Shown: positions 35,062 to 44,299 of the stretch, piece by piece | How positions within the stretch are numbered: position 1 is the stretch's first letter | Layout of the letters: each line of letters opens with the position of its first letter | Assembly: GCA_013214025.1 (NCBI GenBank) | Contig: JABSRN010000013.1 | Location: 22,530-86,529 of the forward strand | Direction: 5' to 3' | Source: Polyangiaceae bacterium | GTDB lineage: Bacteria; Myxococcota_A; Polyangia; Polyangiales; Polyangiaceae | Length of the DNA: 64,000 nucleotides | The notes under the pieces: model-generated | Told to the model about the DNA's origin: nothing | Database searches by the model: none | The model's input: the letters and a program-made list of their open reading frames with translations, nothing else | Made by a program: the position numbers and the translations under genes

Positions 35062-37977
35062 CTATTCCAACAGTGCCAGGAGTTCATCCCGACCCAAGCT
35101 CTGGCTCTGAGCGGCGTCCCCGAGGGCGGATCCTGCGAGATCTCGCTTCTTTTCCTGGAGAGCCAGGATTTTTTCCTCCACCGTGTCGGCCGCGACGATC
35201 CGGTGAACAAATACCGCGCGGTCCTGACCAATACGGTGCGCTCTGTCAGCGGCTTGGTCCTCGACGGCGGGATTCCACCACAAATCCAGCAGAAATACGT
35301 GATCCGCGGAAGTGAGGTTGAGTCCAGTGCCGCCAGCTTTCAGGGAGAGCAGCATCACGGGGACGTCTGCATCCGTCTGAAACTGTTCGACGACCTGACC
35401 GCGGTTTTTTGTACTGCCGTCCAGCCGACGGAACGCCAGCTCTTCCTCTTTTAGCGCCGGCTCAACCAAGTCCAGGAGCGACGTCCACTGGGAGAACACG
35501 AGTGCCTTGTGCCCATTGTCAACACAGGCGCGCAACATGCTTCGAAGTTGGGACACCTTCGACGAGCTTTCGGCAGTTTGCCCAGGGATCAGTTGCGGGT
35601 GACAGGCGGCTTGTCGGAGGCGTAGTAATGCCTCTAGTGCCTTCATGACGTTGCCGCCTTCCCGCAGTCTGTCTACGATTTCCTTCTGACTGGCGGCTCG
35701 AAGGGTGTCGTAGAGTTGTCGCTCGCTTTCACTCAGCGTTACCTTCACTACGTTATCGATCCGCGGAGGCAACTCGGCCGCGACCTCGGCCTTCATGCGG
35801 CGGAGGATGAAGGGACGGATCTTTTGCCGGAGGATCGCTGACCGCTCGGCATTGCCATCGGCTACGGGGATGGCGAAGCGCTCGCGAAATTCGCGACGGC
35901 TGCCGAGCAGTCCAGGATTCGTAAAGTGAAACTGGCTCCACAGTTCCTCTAGGCGATTCTCCACGGGAGTGCCGCTGAGGCTGATGCGGAAATGGGCTTT
36001 GATTTGGTAGGCGGCCTGGGCGACCTGGCTCTCGGGGTTCTTGATATTTTGGGACTCGTCGAGCACGGCGGTGTCCCAAATCACTTCAGACAGTTTGTCT
36101 TCGTCGATTCGGAGAAGGGCGTAACTCGTGAGGGTTACCGCCGCCTTGGCGTTCAGTTCGCGGCGCGCCCCGTGATATCGGCAAATACTGAGCTCGGGTC
36201 GGAAGCGGCGAATTTCTGCCGTCCAGTTGTCGATCAAGCTGGTGGGGCAGACCACCAGGCTACGGCCCTGCAACGCGCAGATCGCTTGCAGGGTTTTACC
36301 GAGACCCATGTCGTCAGCGAGCAGTGCGCCCAGATGGGCATCTCGCAGGAAGCAGAGCCAGTTGACGCCGTGGTGCTGGTACGGGCGCAATTCGGCATTC
36401 ACTTCGGGGGATTTTGCTTCCGGGATCTCCGTGAAGCCATCCAGCAAAGGACGCAGGCCATCGAAGCTGGGAGGGAGAGGGGCGTCCAAGGATTCGCACA
36501 GGGCCGCGACCGCCGGTGCAGCCCAGGCTGCCACACCCTTGGCTGCCCGATCGGCGTCAGCGGCGGTCAACAGGTCCTGTAGCTCGTCAGCGTGGGCCGA
36601 CAACCACTCCACAGGCAACGGTGCCCAGCCCCCGCCATCCAGCGGTACAATTTTCAGCCCGGCGTTCCACGCCTTGGCTACAGATTCTGCCGAGCTGCCT
36701 TGCCCCTTGGCACCCTCGAACTCGACCCGCAGTCGGCCCTCGGTTTCGACCATGCGCGGCACCAGTTCAGTCCTCGACAGTTTTCGACCCTTCACGGAGC
36801 CTTCGTCGAAGCGCGACAATTTGTCAGCGAGGGTTGTGGCTTCGGGCCCCGCAACATGCAGGCGATTGCCGGGAAGCATGTTGAGCTCATTTCGGAGTCG
36901 CTCTTTCAGCTTTCGTTCGAGCTCGAGCTTCCGGATGGGCAAGACACCCAAGCCGAGATACGTTAGGATCTTATTATCGACACGGGCACAGGGAGGCTCG
37001 CCATAGACCACCGTCGCCATGGCGCTCAGCGTGTGACCCTCCTGCTGGATTTCGATGGCGATTCGGGGAACGAGATCGGGGTCTGTTCTCGGTAGCTTTG
37101 TGGTTCGGATCTTGAACGGAATCCGGTGTTGGATTTTGGGCAGGACCTCTGAGGTCAGCTCCGCTACCTGTTCCTGGCTGAACTTTTGACTGCTGGGGAG
37201 TTGCTGTAGCCGGAGCCCAGAGAGATCGGTCTCACGCAGTTTACGGACCTTGTCACCACACATGACAAGATTTGCCGCGAGCACCTCCGTCACGCTCGGG
37301 TCTCGCTCAATCACGAGTTCGAAACCGTCGCCCGAGTCTTGGAGGTAGCCGTGGGGGCTGATTCGTTTGTGCTCGATGATGACGCTCTGCCCGTCGATTT
37401 CTACGCCGCTGGCCCCCTCGAGCAGTTCGAGGATAGCACTCAGCATCTCAGGAGGGAGCAGCCCGCGTCCGCGAGTAAGTAGCAGCCGATCGATGCGCAA
37501 ATCTTCGTCGCGGAGGGGGACTTCGTCGCCGCTTTCTCTGATGTGTGAGTGGATGGACCCAGCCAGCTCTGCATCCGGCACTCCGGGCTTTCGAATGGCT
37601 CGGAACAACAACAAGGCGGCATGTTGTCGGCGTTTGAATTGGTAGATTAGCTTGGGCTCGTCGGAGGCTGTCTCAGGCAGGCGAGTGCCCGTCTCCAGGG
37701 CTTTACGAATGGCGAGGATCGCGCCAACTACGTGTTCGCAGGGATCGATCTTGCCTAGACAACTACAATCCCATTCCGCATCTTCGGGGTAGAGCAGCAC
37801 TGTGGGCGCCACCATTCGGCCTGGGTCCTTGACCCGACAGCTGAGTTCCCCGTCCTCGCCGTCCCGTTGATTGGTGACGGCACCGCTCCGCGACAGTTCT
37901 ACGCCTCGCGACCAAGTGCGTGCGGCGCAATGAGCTCGAACGGCGCGTTGGATCTCCTCCACGTCGCGGATGTACAT
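35062..37977 (-). CDS. SWIM-domain SNF2-family ATPase
   Basis: 971 residues. An N-terminal SWIM-type zinc finger lies near 69-86 (WDCSCLGKIDPCEHVVGAI, pattern CxC...CxH). About 400 residues of less conserved sequence follow, including an SNF2-associated region. The RecA-like motor starts near 540: motif I LLADDMGLGKTLQAICAL, motif II VLDESQ, motif III LSGTPVENRLEELWSQFH, then the second lobe with KALVFSQWTSLLDLVEPALK, motif V GGTGLNLTSADHVFLLDLWW and motif VI QAADRAHRIGQDRAVFVHR. Bacterial SNF2 proteins of the SWIM-HepA type translocate on DNA and remodel RNA polymerase or other complexes. It leads the apparent operon SNF2 / ABC-F / slyX. No methylase, nuclease or other defence gene is next to it. 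Confidence 0.9.
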   Translation of the reverse strand: MYIRDVEEIQRAVRAHCAARTWSRGVELSRSGAVTNQRDGEDGELSCRVKDPGRMVAPTVLLYPEDAEWDCSCLGKIDPCEHVVGAILAIRKALETGTRLPETASDEPKLIYQFKRRQHAALLLFRAIRKPGVPDAELAGSIHSHIRESGDEVPLRDEDLRIDRLLLTRGRGLLPPEMLSAILELLEGASGVEIDGQSVIIEHKRISPHGYLQDSGDGFELVIERDPSVTEVLAANLVMCGDKVRKLRETDLSGLRLQQLPSSQKFSQEQVAELTSEVLPKIQHRIPFKIRTTKLPRTDPDLVPRIAIEIQQEGHTLSAMATVVYGEPPCARVDNKILTYLGLGVLPIRKLELERKLKERLRNELNMLPGNRLHVAGPEATTLADKLSRFDEGSVKGRKLSRTELVPRMVETEGRLRVEFEGAKGQGSSAESVAKAWNAGLKIVPLDGGGWAPLPVEWLSAHADELQDLLTAADADRAAKGVAAWAAPAVAALCESLDAPLPPSFDGLRPLLDGFTEIPEAKSPEVNAELRPYQHHGVNWLCFLRDAHLGALLADDMGLGKTLQAICALQGRSLVVCPTSLIDNWTAEIRRFRPELSICRYHGARRELNAKAAVTLTSYALLRIDEDKLSEVIWDTAVLDESQNIKNPESQVAQAAYQIKAHFRISLSGTPVENRLEELWSQFHFTNPGLLGSRREFRERFAIPVADGNAERSAILRQKIRPFILRRMKAEVAAELPPRIDNVVKVTLSESERQLYDTLRAASQKEIVDRLREGGNVMKALEALLRLRQAACHPQLIPGQTAESSSKVSQLRSMLRACVDNGHKALVFSQWTSLLDLVEPALKEEELAFRRLDGSTKNRGQVVEQFQTDADVPVMLLSLKAGGTGLNLTSADHVFLLDLWWNPAVEDQAADRAHRIGQDRAVFVHRIVAADTVEEKILALQEKKRDLAGSALGDAAQSQSLGRDELLALLE

Positions 37978-38366
37978 GAGAAGGAGCCAACTTGACCAGC
38001 CCCTCTGTGGGCATCCGGCAAATTGATACCGCTGCGCGACCGGGTCTTCGACCCAATTTTTAGGGGAATATTCGGAGTTCTCGTGGCGATGGAATTCGGA
38101 TTCTCATGTCTTAGGGACGATTCGAGTCGATTACGCTGAATCTTCGATGGTTCCCGTCGTTGACTAATCAACAGGGCTCCGGGATGGCCCTCTCGATTTG
38201 ATGCGCGGTCTTAAGCTCGAGCAGGTTGGGATGCCTTCAAAACCGGCTATCTGTGCAAGAAAGTTGAACATGCGAATGGGGTTTGCCTAGCAGTTGTGAT
38301 ACCTAGCCCTGCCGAGCCCGCCCCCAACTGCGAGCCCGCAATATCTCTTAGCGCGAGGAATATCGA
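37978..38366. other. Divergent intergenic region, no gene seen
   Basis: It lies between the SNF2 gene (minus) and the small basic protein gene (plus). Only short, featureless open frames occur. It must hold promoters for both directions; I cannot assign boxes with confidence. The sequence just before the plus-strand start carries GAGGA. Confidence 0.5.
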
Positions 38367-38630
38367 GTGAAAGCACGACCTAGTATCGAAAAGCGCCGCA
38401 AAGAACGAGCACGTCAGGACAAGAAGCGAGAAAAGAGCGAGCGACGCTCGGATCGCAAAGTCGAGAAAGCTGACCGCCCTGCCCGAGAAGACGGCGCCGA
38501 TCCCGATATTGATCACATCGTTCCGGGCCCCCAGCCGATAGAAGTCGACACTTCCCTCGATCGCTACGTAGACCCACTGGCCGAAGTTAATTCGGACGAG
38601 AGTGGCCAGGACGAAAAAGCCGAAGCCTGA
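38367..38630 (+). CDS. Small highly charged conserved protein of unknown function
   Basis: 87 residues. The GTG at 38367 has GAGGA seven bases upstream. The first half is very basic (MKARPSIEKRRKERARQDKK then REKSERRSDRKVEKADRP), probably helical. The second half is acidic and contains PDIDHIVPGPQP, a tail I associate with short conserved proteins of deltaproteobacteria that begin MKARPSFxKRxKE. The role is unknown; the basic helix suggests contact with nucleic acid or ribosome, which is only a guess. It stands alone, with about 200 bases to the SCP2 gene. Confidence 0.75.
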   Translation: MKARPSIEKRRKERARQDKKREKSERRSDRKVEKADRPAREDGADPDIDHIVPGPQPIEVDTSLDRYVDPLAEVNSDESGQDEKAEA

Positions 38631-38837
38631 ATTCGGGCCCTTGTGTTTGGCCGGTGTGCAGCTTCGGAAACCGCCGAAAATCTGCACTAATTGGCCCCCT
38701 GGGCACAAATTATCCCTTTGCTCGCTCGCCTCGCGGACGGTAGAAGTCCTCTCGTTGGTCGCGGTGTGTAACCGAGGCCCCTGCCGGTCCCGCGGGGATC
38801 GAGTTCCACCTACCGAAAAACCACAGGAGACATCACC

Positions 38838-39167
38838 ATGGCAACAGCCAAAGAAATCATGGACGGCGCGAACACCAAACTGACCGCAGATCCGGCACAG
38901 GCCGAAGGCATCGGCGCGGTTTACAAGTACGTCCTCGAAGGGGACGGCGGCGGCACGTTCGTCATGAACTGCAAAGATGCCCCCGGCGTCACCGAAGGCG
39001 AGGGCGACGCCCAGTGCACCCTTCGTATGAATGCCGCTGACTTCGTGGACATGGCCGAAGGCCGCGCCAACGGTCAGCAGCTGTTCTTCACGGGCAAGCT
39101 GAAAATCGAAGGCGACATGGGGCTAGCCATGAAGCTACAGCAGCTCACGAAGCTCTTCACGAGCTGA
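38838..39167 (+). CDS. SCP2 sterol-carrier-domain protein
   Basis: 109 residues, a single SCP2 domain: TKLTADPAQAEGIGAVYKYV, then GGTFVMNCKDAPGVTEGEGD, CTLRMNAADFVDMAEGRANG and QLFFTGKLKIEGDMGLAMKL, the last being the family hallmark (GKLKIxGDxxLA). The domain forms a hydrophobic tunnel that binds fatty acyl-CoA, sterols or other lipids. No signal peptide is present, so it is cytoplasmic. AGGAG lies eight bases before the ATG, a strong start. A rho-independent terminator follows at 39216-39254, so the P450 gene downstream is a separate transcription unit even though both may deal with lipids. Confidence 0.92.
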   Translation: MATAKEIMDGANTKLTADPAQAEGIGAVYKYVLEGDGGGTFVMNCKDAPGVTEGEGDAQCTLRMNAADFVDMAEGRANGQQLFFTGKLKIEGDMGLAMKLQQLTKLFTS

Positions 39168-39215
39168 ACGAGCCCCAGCAGCGTCTGAGATCAGCGTAAG
39201 CTGACTCAGACCAAT

Positions 39216-39254
39216 AACAGGCAGCTACGGCAACGTGGCTGCCTGTTGTGTTTT
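39216..39254 (+). terminator. Rho-independent terminator after the SCP2 gene
   Basis: Arms AACAGGCAGC (39216-39225) and GCTGCCTGTT (39238-39247) form a perfect 10-bp stem with a 12-base loop, followed by GTGTTTTG. Confidence 0.88.
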
Positions 39255-39364
39255 GTATCAAGCAGGATCTGTTTACTTACCGCCGGGACGGTAGGTGCCG
39301 AGACTTTATTGTTCGATCGGTGGTCCTGGTTGCAGCTGGCAAATCGCCGGGGCTAATCTGGCTC

Positions 39365-40552
39365 ATGCGCTTCGACCCTTTTTCTAAGACGTTCTTCAAC
39401 GACCCCTACGAACTGTATGGGCAGCTGCGTGACCACGAACCCGTGCACCACAACCCTGAGCTGGGGTTTTATGCTTTGTCTCGCTTCGACGACGTGCTGG
39501 AGGCCGCCATGGACACCAAAGTGTTCAGCTCGGCATGGGGGGTCACGGTTCGTCCGATGAGTCCCGAGCGCATCGCAGCCATGCCGATGATCATCATGAT
39601 GGATCCGCCGAAGCAGACTCGTCACCGACGTCTCGTGAGCAAGGCCTTCACCCCTAAGCGCATCGCGGCCATGGAGGACGTGGTTCGAGATTTGACTCTG
39701 GAGTATCTGAATCCGCTGTTGGAGGCCGGAGGCGGCGACTTCGTCCGGGACTTCGCAGGCTGTGTGCCAGTAGAAGCCATCAGTTTATTGCTCGGCGTCC
39801 CCAAGGCGGATCGACAGTGGTTGCGGGATGCCGTGAACGATTCGTTGACTGTCGAGGAAGGCACCGGAAATCCTACCGCCACGGGGATTGCGGCATCAAA
39901 AAAGAAGATGGGATACTTCTTTTCGCTGGTGGCGGAGCGCCGAACAAAACCTCAGGAGGACTTGATCAGTGCGCTGGTAGCCGCCGAGGTAAAATCCGAC
40001 ACGGGCGAGATCGAGAAGTTAACGGACAAAGAAATCGTCGGCTTCTGCAGCTTGTTGCAGGCGGCCGGTAGCGAGACTGCGACGAAACTCATGGGGGCTC
40101 TGTTGGTGTTGCTGCATCGCCACCCGGATGCCCTGCAGGACCTTCGAGCCGACCCGTTGGGGATCCCCGGCGCGGTCGAGGAAGCTCTGCGCTACTGGCC
40201 ACCGTCACAAATCCAGGGGCGGACGACCACCGAGGAGATAACGCTCCACGGCGTGACCATGCCAAAGGAATCGCGGGTGCTGTTGCTGACAGGCGCGGCT
40301 TGTCGCGACGGGCGGCAGTTTCCGGAACCCGACCGATTCGACATCAAACGTCAGTTCCCGATTCAGCTTTCATTCGGTCATGGGGCTCACAAGTGCATCG
40401 GCGCATCCCTGGCTCGCTTGGAGACACGAATAGCCTTCGAACTGTTGTTTGCTAGCACGAAGGAAATCAGTATCGATGAATCGCGTGCTGAACGAGTGCA
40501 AATGTCGAACGTCGCGGGTTACTCGTCGATTCCGATGACAGTGGTGTCCTGA
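39365..40552 (+). CDS. Cytochrome P450
   Basis: 395 residues from the ATG at 39365, a soluble bacterial class I P450. The I-helix oxygen-activation motif is AAGSETATK near 233-241, the K-helix ExxR is EEALRYW near 270, and the haem-binding loop is FGHGAHKCIGASLA with Cys 344 as the axial thiolate. The start MRFDPFSKTFFNDPYELYGQ is typical of the family. Electrons would come from a ferredoxin system encoded elsewhere. The substrate is unknown; the adjacent SCP2 gene suggests a lipid or sterol but they are separated by a terminator. An upstream extension to 39248 runs through that terminator and is unlikely. The 3' end is one base from the convergent lipoprotein gene. Confidence 0.92.
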   Translation: MRFDPFSKTFFNDPYELYGQLRDHEPVHHNPELGFYALSRFDDVLEAAMDTKVFSSAWGVTVRPMSPERIAAMPMIIMMDPPKQTRHRRLVSKAFTPKRIAAMEDVVRDLTLEYLNPLLEAGGGDFVRDFAGCVPVEAISLLLGVPKADRQWLRDAVNDSLTVEEGTGNPTATGIAASKKKMGYFFSLVAERRTKPQEDLISALVAAEVKSDTGEIEKLTDKEIVGFCSLLQAAGSETATKLMGALLVLLHRHPDALQDLRADPLGIPGAVEEALRYWPPSQIQGRTTTEEITLHGVTMPKESRVLLLTGAACRDGRQFPEPDRFDIKRQFPIQLSFGHGAHKCIGASLARLETRIAFELLFASTKEISIDESRAERVQMSNVAGYSSIPMTVVS

Positions 40553-40553
40553 G

Positions 40554-41195
40554 TCATTCCCAGACTCGACACTCCAGCCACAGTACGGGGTTGTCTAGGG
40601 AGCTGGCGGTGCAAATACTGTCGAAGCTGTCGGCATTGAGCACCCCAGGTCCCCCCCCCTCGCGTGGACTCTGCCAAAGGCAGACTTCCCCGGTTTCGCA
40701 GACGAGCCCGGTTTGTCCCGGATCGCAGTTGTAGTCGGGGGCCGCGAGCCCCAGCACTTCCATCTGAGTCGGGGTGGCGCACACGAACACATCGTCGCAA
40801 AAAGTCCCGACCTCCAAGTTGCCGCCACGCACGAAGAACATCGAGGCGTCGCATTGTCCGGGGGCAAAACCCGTTGTTGAAATGGCGCTCTCCGAGCCGC
40901 CTCCGCCTGAGTTCATCGCGCCGGCCGTGCCAGCGCTGTTTGGGCTTCCTCCCGCGGGCTGTCCACCGCTAGCGCTGCCGCTGATGTCTCCGCTGCTCCC
41001 GGTGCTTCCGCTGCTGTCAGCCGGGCTAGTAGAGCTGAGGTCGGAATCTTGAGCGGCATCAGAGGCTCCATCCGGTGTTCCGGAATTGGGACCCACAGCG
41101 GAGCTCGAGCTGTCGCTGCACGCCGGTAGCAGCGTCCCAATCACGATCAGCGCGCGGGAGAGGTTGAATCGATATGAACCATGGGGATGACGCAT
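40554..41195 (-). CDS. Predicted lipoprotein with Ser/Gly linker and Cys-containing domain
   Basis: 213 residues. The signal sequence RALIVIGTLLPAC gives a lipobox (LPAC). Residues 27-105 are low complexity (Ser, Gly, Asp, Thr, Ala), a surface linker as in other lipoproteins here. The C-terminal 105 residues contain eight cysteines (GQCDAS, GTFCDDVFVCATP, YNCDPGQTGLVCETGEVCLW, DSICTAS, WLECRVWE), probably disulfide-linked. It resembles the lipoproteins at 5986 and 44289 in build but not clearly in sequence. It converges on the P450 gene with a one-base gap and no terminator. Function unknown. Confidence 0.75.
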   Translation of the reverse strand: MRHPHGSYRFNLSRALIVIGTLLPACSDSSSSAVGPNSGTPDGASDAAQDSDLSSTSPADSSGSTGSSGDISGSASGGQPAGGSPNSAGTAGAMNSGGGGSESAISTTGFAPGQCDASMFFVRGGNLEVGTFCDDVFVCATPTQMEVLGLAAPDYNCDPGQTGLVCETGEVCLWQSPREGGGPGVLNADSFDSICTASSLDNPVLWLECRVWE

Positions 41196-41552
41196 TGTGT
41201 CTCACTAGGTGCTGGGCGCTATTCGGTCGGATTCGCTGGGTGGATGTATGGGTGGTAAATTGGGATTCGCTGACTTTCCCGCAGTCGCAAAAACCTGGTC
41301 TGGCGGCGCGGGTTAGCTCTTCACCATAGCGATTCAGCCATGCCCAGTTCCATTGGCGGGGGAGCCGATGTCGCATCTTGGGCCAGAACGTCGGTCTCTT
41401 GTATTCCTTTGTACACCTAGTTTGATAACCGATGAATAGGGCCCACAGGAGAAGAGTCTCCTAACTAACGATTTTATTGGGCTATGCTGAAAAATAGTGC
41501 GGTCGAAGTGAAGTGAGGAATTGGGGATTTGTTGAATAGGGCGAGCGTCGTA
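41196..41552. other. Divergent regulatory region upstream of the YfiR/TonB receptor operon
   Basis: No gene is seen. A small perfect hairpin, AGGAGA pairing with TCTCCT, lies at 41447-41462. An AT-rich stretch, TTTTATTGGGCTATGCTGAAA, lies near 41470-41490 and contains a -10-like TATGCT about 60 bases before the yfiR-like start. Promoter assignment is tentative. Confidence 0.4.
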
Positions 41553-42134
41553 ATGCGCGGTCCGGGGCGAAAGTTGCGGCGAGGGATACTTGTTGTCGCG
41601 CTGTTGCTCTTGTGTTCCGTCGTGGCGCTCGCTGACCGAACTGTCCCCGTCGAGCTTCAGGTCCGACTCATGGCGAAGGTCGCCGCCTACGATCGGAACA
41701 TGCCCAAGCGCGTGCGAGGTGGCGCGCACTTGGTCGTGATTCATCGGAACGGGGATGTCGAAGGCTCTCGACTCGCCCGCCGAATGAGAACCGCGCTGGC
41801 GAAGGAATCCAAGTTCGCGGATTCCAAGCCCACTGTGGAACTGTACAGCTACGAAGGAGCGGCCTCCATGGCTGAGATGATTGGGAAGCGCAAAGTAGCG
41901 ATAGCCTACTTTGCGGGTAGTTTTGATGGAGACGCCAAAGAGATCCGAAGGGCTCTTGAAGGCATGAGCGTCCTCACGGTTTCCTCCAACTTGGATGCAG
42001 TCAAGGGGGGAATCGTACTGGGCATTGGGCTGAGTTCGGGCCGACCGAAGCTTTATCTAAATCTGCCTCAGGCACGGAAGCAGAAGGTTCAGCTGGCTCC
42101 ACGATTGATCAAGCTGATGGAGGTGTATCGGTGA
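41553..42134 (+). CDS. YfiR-family (DUF4154) periplasmic protein
   Basis: 193 residues from the ATG at 41553, with a signal peptide (RGILVVALLLLCSVVALA). The mature part has the YfiR/HmsC-like pattern: VELQVRLMAKVAAYDRNMPK, HLVVIHRNGD, VAIAYFAGS, then VLTVSSNLDAVKGGIVLGIG, and RPKLYLNLPQARKQKVQLAP. YfiR in Pseudomonas is a periplasmic repressor of the diguanylate cyclase YfiN. In myxobacteria and bacteroidetes such genes often precede a TonB-dependent receptor, as here, without an adjacent YfiN, so another partner is likely. The last four bases overlap the GTG of the receptor gene (GTGA), implying coupled translation. A TTG eight codons upstream is possible but lacks support. Confidence 0.8.
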   Translation: MRGPGRKLRRGILVVALLLLCSVVALADRTVPVELQVRLMAKVAAYDRNMPKRVRGGAHLVVIHRNGDVEGSRLARRMRTALAKESKFADSKPTVELYSYEGAASMAEMIGKRKVAIAYFAGSFDGDAKEIRRALEGMSVLTVSSNLDAVKGGIVLGIGLSSGRPKLYLNLPQARKQKVQLAPRLIKLMEVYR

Positions 42135-44299
42135 AGCATAGCGTTAGCGCAGTATTATTGCTCATGGCGGTGAGTCGTCCGGCGATGGCGGATCTTGAAC
42201 TAGACGCCTTGCTCAGTGAAGAGATCATCACTACCGCCTCACGTACGCCGGAGAGCTCGCGGACGGCTCCGGCCCTGTCCACGAGCATCACCGCCGAGCA
42301 GCTCCGAATCTATGGCATCCGTACCTTGGCGGAAGCGATCGATTTTCTCGCACTCGGCGTGGCGTCGTCGGGGCCGAACCAGCACGGAGGCGAAGTGGAG
42401 CTGGGGTCCCGTGGCGTTCTGCTGACGAAAGACTCTGGGAGCCACTTTCTGTTGATGATCGAGGGTCACGCTATCAACGAGGTGTCCTACGGGACGGCAC
42501 GCTTCGATCGCGGAGCGGGCATCCCCCTCGAAATGATCGATCACATCGAAGTGACCGTCGGCCCGGGCTCGGTGCTCTACGGAAACAACGCCATGTTGGG
42601 AGTGATCAACGTGATCATCAAACGCGGCAGCGAAGTAGACGGCGGTTATGTGCTGGCCGACGGAGGTTCTCTGCGGTCCTACCGAGTCGGAGCCGGCGCA
42701 GGACAAGCCTTCGAGCTGTTCGGCGAACAGGGCGACGTCGTTTTGGCGTTAGAGTACTACGATCGCAAGGGGCCGGACTTCATCGTTGGCCCCCAGTATC
42801 CCGATCCCGATTTCGAAACGCGCACGTCTCGAGCAATCGATACGTCGCTCCCTTGGGGAGGCGCTACTGGCGACACCAACTACACCCGTGTGCCGGCCGT
42901 TATCTTTGCGTTGGAGTACGGCAACGTTCAAATCCATGGTCAGGCGAAACACTCCACCTTCGGGCAACCCATGAGTCAGCACTTTTTTAACGAGGTGGAC
43001 GCCCAGGTCCTCGACAAGTCTTTGTGGTTCGATGTTCGCCATCAGCTGGTTCTCCCCCACGGTGTGGACATCGTGAGCCGAGCCTACGTGGATGGTTTTA
43101 CTCGCCGAGAAACTTGGTTCGTAGATTCTGCTCAATGTGGCCCGGAGTTGAACGGAACCTGTCGTCAGGAGCAGGTTCGGCTGGCGCACTGGGGTGGCGT
43201 TGAGTTTCGCGGCAGCGTGGACTGGTGGGAGGACCAGGTCCTTGTGTCCTCTGGCGGAGTGGATTGGCGACTTCGCCGAACCGGATCAAAAATCGATCGG
43301 TTTAGCGAATCCACGGACCAACCTTTGACGTCGAGCATTGGTGACTTCGACGTCGATGACACGGCCTATGGCGCCTACTTTCAGCAACTGTGGAACCCGA
43401 CGCCGACTCTCGGAATCAACGCGAGCGCGCGCCTCGATCAAGACGAACGATACGATCCGGTCCTGTCTCCCCGCGCGGCGGTGTCCCTCGGGCTGTGGGA
43501 TGGCGGAGTGAGCAAGTTGGTTTACTCTAAAGCGTTTCGTGCACCGGGTCGATTTGTGACGGATCTACAATCGCCCGAACGTATCAGTCCCGTTGATCTG
43601 CGCCCGGAAACGGTTCAGTCGATGGAATTCAGCGTTGAACAAACCACAGGAGCTCATCGCGCCATCCTCGGTGTTTTTTACACCGCGTGGCGTGACATGA
43701 CCGAGGTGCACGTGCTGACCGGAGACGAGCGCCTGGCAATCGGTGCCTTCACTCAGGCTCTCGATTTCGAAATTGAGCAGGTGCGTAACGTCTCACAAAT
43801 CACCAACTACGGTTTCAACGGCGGCTATCGGGCTAGCTTCCTCGACCGTCAGCTGACGGCGGGTGTGAACCTCACCTACGCCCTCACGCAGGAAGAACGT
43901 GACGAGGGGGATCGAGATTTGACGGTGGCGCCGTCGACCAGCGGCAATGCGCGAATCTCCTATACGTTCGGCGAAAGTCTACCCACATTGGGCATCGCGG
44001 GTGCGTTCCAAGGCACACGTCTGGTAGATGGAGCCTACAGTGAAGGCACTAACAGCGACGACACCCCCGGGCTCAGATTCAATCCTTTTCCCGATGCGGC
44101 TCCCCAGCTTGATCTTCGGATGACCCTCAGCGGGAAGGTGCTAGGATTTTCCTATCGGCTTACGGGGGATTACGCTGTGGTAGATCACGGTCCCTACGTG
44201 ATCGGCCCGGTGCAGCGCCCGCTGCCAACGGATACCACGGCTGAACTCAGTCCAATCAAGCAGCTAACGGGTTACGGGGAGCTGAGTTATGAGTTTTAA
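42131..44299 (+). CDS. TonB-dependent outer membrane receptor
   Basis: 722 residues. Signal peptide MKHSVSAVLLLMAVSRPAMA, then LLSEEIITTASRTPESSRTA, where the EEIITTASR segment serves as TonB box/plug start. The plug domain follows (ITAEQLRIYGIRTLAEAIDF, RFDRGAGIPLEMIDHIEVTV, GPGSVLYGNNAMLGVINVII). The rest is a long beta-barrel (YFQQLWNPTPTLGINASARL, SKAFRAPGRFVTDLQSPERI) ending in a C-terminal aromatic (GELSYEF), as expected for BamA-dependent insertion. These receptors import iron chelates, vitamins, sugars or other ligands; the substrate is unknown. It is coupled to the YfiR-like gene upstream (4-base overlap) and overlaps the downstream lipoprotein gene by 11 bases. Confidence 0.92.
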   Translation: MKHSVSAVLLLMAVSRPAMADLELDALLSEEIITTASRTPESSRTAPALSTSITAEQLRIYGIRTLAEAIDFLALGVASSGPNQHGGEVELGSRGVLLTKDSGSHFLLMIEGHAINEVSYGTARFDRGAGIPLEMIDHIEVTVGPGSVLYGNNAMLGVINVIIKRGSEVDGGYVLADGGSLRSYRVGAGAGQAFELFGEQGDVVLALEYYDRKGPDFIVGPQYPDPDFETRTSRAIDTSLPWGGATGDTNYTRVPAVIFALEYGNVQIHGQAKHSTFGQPMSQHFFNEVDAQVLDKSLWFDVRHQLVLPHGVDIVSRAYVDGFTRRETWFVDSAQCGPELNGTCRQEQVRLAHWGGVEFRGSVDWWEDQVLVSSGGVDWRLRRTGSKIDRFSESTDQPLTSSIGDFDVDDTAYGAYFQQLWNPTPTLGINASARLDQDERYDPVLSPRAAVSLGLWDGGVSKLVYSKAFRAPGRFVTDLQSPERISPVDLRPETVQSMEFSVEQTTGAHRAILGVFYTAWRDMTEVHVLTGDERLAIGAFTQALDFEIEQVRNVSQITNYGFNGGYRASFLDRQLTAGVNLTYALTQEERDEGDRDLTVAPSTSGNARISYTFGESLPTLGIAGAFQGTRLVDGAYSEGTNSDDTPGLRFNPFPDAAPQLDLRMTLSGKVLGFSYRLTGDYAVVDHGPYVIGPVQRPLPTDTTAELSPIKQLTGYGELSYEF

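Noticed and set aside
35062..37977. SNF2 ATPase as part of a DISARM-like or other antiphage defence island.
   Set aside because: Neighbours are ABC-F, slyX and a small basic protein; no methyltransferase, nuclease or PLD gene is present, and the SWIM domain points to the HepA-like housekeeping type.
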